Of a stretch of DNA of 64,000 bases, positions 59,922 to 64,000 are shown piece by piece; the first letter of the stretch is position 1; every line of letters starts with the position of its first letter. This DNA comes from Lachnospiraceae bacterium (GTDB lineage: Bacteria > Bacillota > Clostridia > Lachnospirales > Lachnospiraceae), in NCBI GenBank assembly GCA_017468395.1, contig JAFUIR010000011.1:248001-312000 (forward strand), written 5' to 3'. The notes beneath the pieces were generated by a model, which did no database searches, was not told the origin of the DNA, and saw only the letters and a program-made list of their open reading frames with translations. The position numbers and the translations under genes were made by a program.

Positions 59922-61013
59922 ATGTGGGAATGGAATTATGCCAAAGAGCCTTTTGACATGAAACTGCTTGTTTTGAGATTTTTGAAAAAAATATGGATAC
60001 CGGTTATAGCCGCTCTTTTGGGAGCGGCTATTATCGGTGGTGGCTACTGGCTCATCCGAACGGTTACGGCAGGTCCGGCGGAGTATGAACTGACCAGTTC
60101 TTATTATGTGGAATATGGAACAGACCCACAAACCGGATATGAATACACATACATTAACCATGCTTCATGGGATACATGGATTAAAACCGATTATTTTGTG
60201 GATAACATTTGGGAAGAAGCCTTAAATAGTGGATTACAACCGGAAAAATATGGTATCGGAAAACAGGATTTGCCCACATTTCTTGCCGCAGATTTGCCCA
60301 GTGATTTGCGTATGCCCATCAGTGTGGTTACTACCACTGATGCGGAATTAACGGAAATTCTGGCAAAAGCGGTGGAAAAGGCTTTTGTGGCTTTCGCCGG
60401 GGACCAAAAAGAAATTGATGCCATTAAAGTGGTGGACACTTCTGATGTGGTGCCGGTGGATAAAGATATCAGGACGTTCCGTGCCTGTGTGCTGGGCGCG
60501 GTGCTGGCAGTGTTTTTTGCATTGATATGTATGCTTTTGTATTTCATTGCGGACGATGGTATTTACTTGCCTTGGATTTTTTCCTGCAGATACGCAGTGC
60601 CTGCCTTGGGCGCGGTGGCCGGATATGGAGAGGCGCTGCACTTGTTGAAAGGTACAGCAGAAAATGTGGACTATCGGTTTAGGGACTGCAAGACGGTGGC
60701 TGTGACGGCGGTGGAAGAGGATACGGATTTAAAGGCCGTGGCAGCTCTGATTGAGAACGAAAATACAGAGGGCAAAGAGTTTGTTTGCATTCCAAGTATA
60801 TTGCAAGTGCCGGAAGCGGCAGAGAAACTCCGCCAGATGGACGGCGTACTTTTGTTGGTGCGGGCAGGAGTGTGCAATGGCACGCAAATTACCAAAGTGC
60901 TCCATGAATTGGCAATTGGTGAGTGCAAGGTGGACGGCGTACTTTTGACGGATGCCGATGAGAAGTTGATTGAAAATTATGAACGGACAGGATATCGGGG
61001 GAAAAACAGATGA
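59922..61013 (+). CDS. Wzz-like chain-length protein with a degenerate BY-kinase-like domain
   Basis: A 363-aa protein with membrane helix 1 at about residues 24-46, an outside domain, helix 2 at about 186-211, and a cytoplasmic C-terminal domain. Helices flanking an outside domain are the layout of Wzz/CapA-type polysaccharide co-polymerases. The C-terminal part (about 250-355), with CKTVAVTAVEEDTDLKAVAA and DGVLLLVRAGVCNGTQITKV, looks like a CapB/CpsD tyrosine kinase with the Walker A glycine-lysine loop lost. A regulatory or scaffolding role in chain length is likely. AGGAGG precedes the ATG; the stop overlaps the next start. Confidence 0.68.
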   Translation: MWEWNYAKEPFDMKLLVLRFLKKIWIPVIAALLGAAIIGGGYWLIRTVTAGPAEYELTSSYYVEYGTDPQTGYEYTYINHASWDTWIKTDYFVDNIWEEALNSGLQPEKYGIGKQDLPTFLAADLPSDLRMPISVVTTTDAELTEILAKAVEKAFVAFAGDQKEIDAIKVVDTSDVVPVDKDIRTFRACVLGAVLAVFFALICMLLYFIADDGIYLPWIFSCRYAVPALGAVAGYGEALHLLKGTAENVDYRFRDCKTVAVTAVEEDTDLKAVAALIENENTEGKEFVCIPSILQVPEAAEKLRQMDGVLLLVRAGVCNGTQITKVLHELAIGECKVDGVLLTDADEKLIENYERTGYRGKNR

Positions 61014-61789
61014 CCATGCAGTTACTGGTGGCGGCTATGAATACAGAGCCCTTTCAATTGGCACAGGAAATGCAGATAGGCAGTGATGCAATTATTGTAA
61101 ATCAAACAGACCATTATGCCTACGAGGAAGTGGAATATAAGGGACATAAACTAAAATTTTTTTCCATGGCAGAGCGCGGAGTGGGGCTCAGCAGAACTCA
61201 TGCACTGCTTCGGGCGGATGCGGATATCAGCCTTTTTGCGGATGAAGATATTGTGTATGTGCCGGGCTATGAAAAAATGGTTTTGGAGGCCTTTGAAAAG
61301 TATCCCAAGGCGGATATGCTTCTGTTTAATGTGCAGGCCATGCCGGGCCGTGAAACTTATCATATCGGGGAATTTGGCAGGGTGCGCAGTTACAATTGCG
61401 GCAGATATCCCACTTACAGTATGGCTGTGAAAACTGAGGCGGTGCACAAAAGAAATATTACGTTCTCACTGCTATTTGGGGGCGGTGCCAAATACAGTAA
61501 TGGTGAAGACAGTCTGTTTATACTGGAATGCATCAAAAAAGGCATGAAAGTGTATAAAGTGCCTGTGAAAATCGGCGCGGAAAAAGAGAGGGAGTCCACG
61601 TGGTTTAAGGGCTACAACGAAAAGTTCTTTTTTGACCGGGGAGTGCTGTACCATCATTTGTATGGAGGAATGAAAAAAGTCATGGCATTCCGATTCCTTT
61701 TAAAACATAAAGATCAGATGCTTCAGGAGATTTCCATGAAAGAAGCGTGGAAAATAATGGGTAAGGGAATGAAGGAGGCAGCAAAATAA
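61010..61789 (+). CDS. GT2-like glycosyltransferase
   Basis: A 259-aa protein with a GT-A-like fold. The N-terminus MTMQLLVAAMNTEPFQLA is not the usual VSVIIP form, but DADISLFADEDIVYVPGYEK near residue 67 contains the acidic DED in the DXD place, and SLLFGGGAKYSNGEDSLFIL near 155 has the acceptor-side ED. CKxGMKVYKVPVKIG-like residues follow near 180. Family members of this variant type occur in Firmicute capsule loci. It overlaps the previous gene (ATGA) and ends against the next start. Donor unknown. Confidence 0.75.
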   Translation: MTMQLLVAAMNTEPFQLAQEMQIGSDAIIVNQTDHYAYEEVEYKGHKLKFFSMAERGVGLSRTHALLRADADISLFADEDIVYVPGYEKMVLEAFEKYPKADMLLFNVQAMPGRETYHIGEFGRVRSYNCGRYPTYSMAVKTEAVHKRNITFSLLFGGGAKYSNGEDSLFILECIKKGMKVYKVPVKIGAEKERESTWFKGYNEKFFFDRGVLYHHLYGGMKKVMAFRFLLKHKDQMLQEISMKEAWKIMGKGMKEAAK

Positions 61790-62616
61790 TGGCGTTTCCT
61801 ATGTTCAGTATTATAGTGGTGTCCTTAAATGCCGGCGAGAAACTTTTGGAAACTATCGAAAGTATCCGGGAACAGACCATCGGCGATTATGAAGTGGTGG
61901 TAAAAGATGGCGGTTCCAAAGACGGATGTGTGGACATGCTTAGGCACAAAATGTTGGGATTCGACGGTGCCATGCGCAGCCGTATACGCATTTTTGAGGA
62001 AAAAGACAGCAGTATTTATGATGGTATGAATCAGGCGGTTGCAAAGGCTACAGGGAAATATCTGTATTTCCTGAACTGCGGGGATTATTTTTATAGAGAG
62101 ACGGTACTGGAAGAAGTGACCAGGGAAATTGAGAAAAACCGGGATGGTTCCAAGATTTTTTATGGGGACATTTACGAAGTTTTGCGGGGAAATGTGGTGG
62201 CTTCTAACCCCAAAATAAATGGGTTTGCCTGTTACCGGAATGTGCCCTGCCATCAGGCCTGTATTTACGACAGGGAACTTTTTGCAGAGCGGGGATATGA
62301 GCCAAAGTACCGTGTGAGAGCGGATTATGAACATTTTTTATATAGTTTTTATAAAAAAGATGCCAAACCTGTGTATATGCCGCTGGTAATGGCTTCCTAC
62401 GAGGGTGGCGGCTTTTCGGAAAAGGCAGAAAACCGTAAGAAGTCGGCAAAGGAGCATAAGGAGATTACAACTCTTTATATGAGTACTGCAAAGCGGTTTA
62501 AATACCGCGCGGCGCTGCTGCTTACTTTGGCGCCTCTTCGCACCAAAATAGCAGAGAATCCTAAAATGGCACGGTATTACAATGAATTGAAAGACTTGAT
62601 TTACAGAAAAAAATAG
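61789..62616 (+). CDS. GT2 family glycosyltransferase (WcaA-like)
   Basis: A 275-aa GT-A enzyme: FSIIVVSLNAGEKLLETIES at the N-terminus, DYEVVVKDGGSKDGCVDML near 34, the phrase SIYDGMNQAVAKATGKYLYF near 75 and LNCGDYFYRETVLE near 95, typical of the colanic-acid-type WcaA/WcaE group in which the DXD is NCGD. RVRADYEHFLYSFYKKD near 172 is the acceptor-side motif. The ATG overlaps the preceding TAA (TAATG) with GGAGG upstream. Confidence 0.9.
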   Translation: MAFPMFSIIVVSLNAGEKLLETIESIREQTIGDYEVVVKDGGSKDGCVDMLRHKMLGFDGAMRSRIRIFEEKDSSIYDGMNQAVAKATGKYLYFLNCGDYFYRETVLEEVTREIEKNRDGSKIFYGDIYEVLRGNVVASNPKINGFACYRNVPCHQACIYDRELFAERGYEPKYRVRADYEHFLYSFYKKDAKPVYMPLVMASYEGGGFSEKAENRKKSAKEHKEITTLYMSTAKRFKYRAALLLTLAPLRTKIAENPKMARYYNELKDLIYRKK

Positions 62617-62630
62617 AAAGAGAAATAAAC

Positions 62631-63755
62631 ATGGCAGTATACTTGACGTTGACGGTTCTGGTGGTAGCCTTGGCGCTATTTGTAAACAACCGTGAGAATG
62701 TAAAACTGCATATGGTGCCCGTGCAGGGGCAATTTTCGCCGGCAAAAAAGATGACCAGACAGCAGGCTTTTAATATAGTGGTGCTGGTGGCTGTTTTTGC
62801 TTTGCTTGCCGGTGTTTCCGCCTGCCGTATTGCGGTGGGGAATGATTACTGGGTGTACCGTTATCAGTTTAATCTGATTATGCAAAACCGCCATGTGTCT
62901 TACGAACCGGGATTTAATCTGGTGGTATGGCTGATCCAGTCACTTTTTGGCTATGACAATTATCTGCCGGTTTTTGGTTTCTTTTCTGTGGTGACTTGTT
63001 TCTTTTTTGTGAAGGCACTTTATGATCAGGCAGAGTGGATGGCGGCCAGTGTCTTTTTGCTCATGACAGGAGGGTATTATTTTTCCAGTCTGAATTCTGT
63101 AAGATACTATTTTGTGCTTGCCATAGCCCTTTATGCCATGAAATATGTGCTCCGCAAGCAGTATGGAGTGTTCATTGCGTGGATTGTGTTTGCGGCATTT
63201 TTCCATAAATCCATTTTGGTGGTAATTCCCATCTATCTTTTTGCCTACTGGCTTTCCGGGCGGAAAATCAGCAGATGGCTTTATGTGGTGGGAAGCGTAT
63301 TTTTGGTAAGTCTGATTGCGCTGAAAGATGTGTACAGGGAGATTATTTTCTTCTTTTATCCGTTTTATGAAGGTTCGGTTTTTGATAAGGTGGACATTTC
63401 TTATACGAACATTGCAAAGTGTGCCGGCGTTTTGTTCCTTTGCTTTTTATTTTATAAGACGGCCATCAAAGATAACCGGCAAAACCGTTTTTACTTTTTC
63501 TTAAATTTGGCAGGGATGGCTGTCTATACTTTCGGTTCTTTTATACCGGAGGTTTCCAGAATCGGCTACTATTTGATTGCAACCCAGATTTTCCTGATTC
63601 CGGGTGTACTGATCCGGATTGAAAATAAAAAGTGGCGCATATTTTGGACAGTGGCTGTAGGTCTTGCTTTTACAGGATATTTTGCCTTGTTTTTACACTC
63701 GGCTTATGACATTAATGTCAGATTGTTGCCGTACTTGAACTGGATTTTTAATTAA
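62631..63755 (+). CDS. EpsG family polysaccharide polymerase candidate
   Basis: A 374-aa membrane protein with about 10-11 helices. The EpsG/Wzy-like signature is clear: SACRIAVGNDYWVYRYQFNL near residue 63, VSYEPGFNLVVWLIQSLFGY near 88, and GGYYFSSLNSVRYYFVLAIA near 146. EpsG proteins are thought to polymerise exopolysaccharide repeat units. It is the polymerase of the second locus; a flippase for this locus is not in the window. Confidence 0.85.
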   Translation: MAVYLTLTVLVVALALFVNNRENVKLHMVPVQGQFSPAKKMTRQQAFNIVVLVAVFALLAGVSACRIAVGNDYWVYRYQFNLIMQNRHVSYEPGFNLVVWLIQSLFGYDNYLPVFGFFSVVTCFFFVKALYDQAEWMAASVFLLMTGGYYFSSLNSVRYYFVLAIALYAMKYVLRKQYGVFIAWIVFAAFFHKSILVVIPIYLFAYWLSGRKISRWLYVVGSVFLVSLIALKDVYREIIFFFYPFYEGSVFDKVDISYTNIAKCAGVLFLCFLFYKTAIKDNRQNRFYFFLNLAGMAVYTFGSFIPEVSRIGYYLIATQIFLIPGVLIRIENKKWRIFWTVAVGLAFTGYFALFLHSAYDINVRLLPYLNWIFN

Positions 63756-63806
63756 TAATCTTTAAGTGGCGGTTTATTCGTGGCAGATATTTGAAGGGAG
63801 ATGCGG

Positions 63807-64000
63807 ATGAAAGTTTTGTGGGTGTGCAACATTATGTTGCCTGCGGTAGCGAAACATTTAAATAGAGAAGTCAGTAACCGGGAAGGGTGGCTGACGGGTC
63901 TGGCGGACACGCTTTTGCGAAAAGGTGCAGGAGTGGAACTGGCGCTGGCATTTCCGGTGGATGGGGAATTGGACGGCGGAAAGTGGATGGTTCCCTTTGA
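63807..64000 (+). CDS. Glycosyltransferase, GT4-like, N-terminal part (cut by window edge)
   Basis: An open frame from ATG 63807 to the end of the window, with AAGGGAG 6 bases before the start; ATG 63801 is an alternative. It begins MKVLWVCNIMLPAVAKHLNR and continues with EGWLTGLADTLLRKGAGVEL, the usual N-terminal beta-strand and acceptor helix of GT-B, GT4-type capsule enzymes. The donor-binding half lies outside the window. Confidence 0.7.
   Translation, partial: MKVLWVCNIMLPAVAKHLNREVSNREGWLTGLADTLLRKGAGVELALAFPVDGELDGGKWMVPF

Noticed and set aside
61825-62334. A 169-aa minus-strand open frame opposite the WcaA-like gene
   Set aside because: It is antisense to a clear glycosyltransferase, with no motif, no ribosome site and no neighbouring minus-strand genes.
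1-64000. tRNA, rRNA, or known riboswitch genes
   Set aside because: No cloverleaf-like or rRNA-like stretches were found in the intergenic regions, which are short and mostly explained by promoters and terminators.

Overview
The window looks like chromosomal DNA of a low-GC, Gram-positive, probably spore-forming Firmicute, most likely a Lachnospiraceae-type Clostridium. The signs are strong AGGAGG-type ribosome sites, frequent GTG/TTG starts, a Spo0A-type DNA-binding domain, a DUF3048 lipoprotein, a YuiD-type membrane protein, an HPr with both His15 and Ser46, and PD-(D/E)XK Rpn-type genes. Apart from a short housekeeping left end, almost everything makes, modifies or exports cell-surface polysaccharide. 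No rRNA, tRNA, CRISPR array, prophage or complete insertion sequence was seen.

Layout. (1) 1-4.5 kb: end of glmM, HPr, a DUF3048 lipoprotein and a divergent PAP2 protein on the minus strand, a polyprenyl-phosphate-type GT2, and a free-standing Spo0A C-terminal domain. (2) 4.6-34.8 kb: one 22-gene, gap-free plus-strand array behind a good promoter. It holds polymerase and ligase candidates, a flippase, a priming sugar transferase, a long CapD/WbpM-type dehydratase, a deacetylase/formyltransferase pair, wecB and wecC, two asparagine-synthase-type amidotransferases, two heparinase II/III proteins, an MBOAT/SGNH acetylation pair, a two-domain oxidoreductase, a transglutaminase-like protein and several glycosyltransferases. 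(3) 34.8-38.2 kb: a variable island with a Hint-like small protein, an Rpn nuclease with a candidate internal start, a 52-aa ORF, pseB and a decayed PD-(D/E)XK fragment. (4) 38.2-50.6 kb: fkp (GDP-fucose salvage), an aminotransferase/ketoisomerase pair, a gtr-like cassette (GT2, GT-C-like, GtrA), an AraC regulator on the minus strand, and gmd-fcl-manC (de novo GDP-fucose). (5) 50.6-54.7 kb: a secreted glucosaminidase and a lipoprotein with a Pro-Thr stalk. (6) 54.7-64 kb: pseC on the minus strand, then a second polysaccharide locus with its own full-length priming transferase, a Wzz-like protein fused to a degenerate kinase-like domain, GT2 and GT4 enzymes and an EpsG-type polymerase. It runs off the right edge.

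How the genes fit together. The large operon reads as a Wzx/Wzy-type pathway. WecB and WecC should make UDP-ManNAcA, the AsnB-type proteins could amidate uronic carboxyls, MBOAT plus SGNH could O-acetylate the exported chain, and the heparinase-type proteins could trim or release it. This is an alginate-like set of activities, but with other sugars and in a Gram-positive setting. The loci to the right add precursors (GDP-fucose by two routes, a pseudaminic-type intermediate from pseB plus pseC, a 3-amino sugar) and a second lipid-linked assembly line. All substrate assignments are inferred from family membership and gene context. No database search was run.
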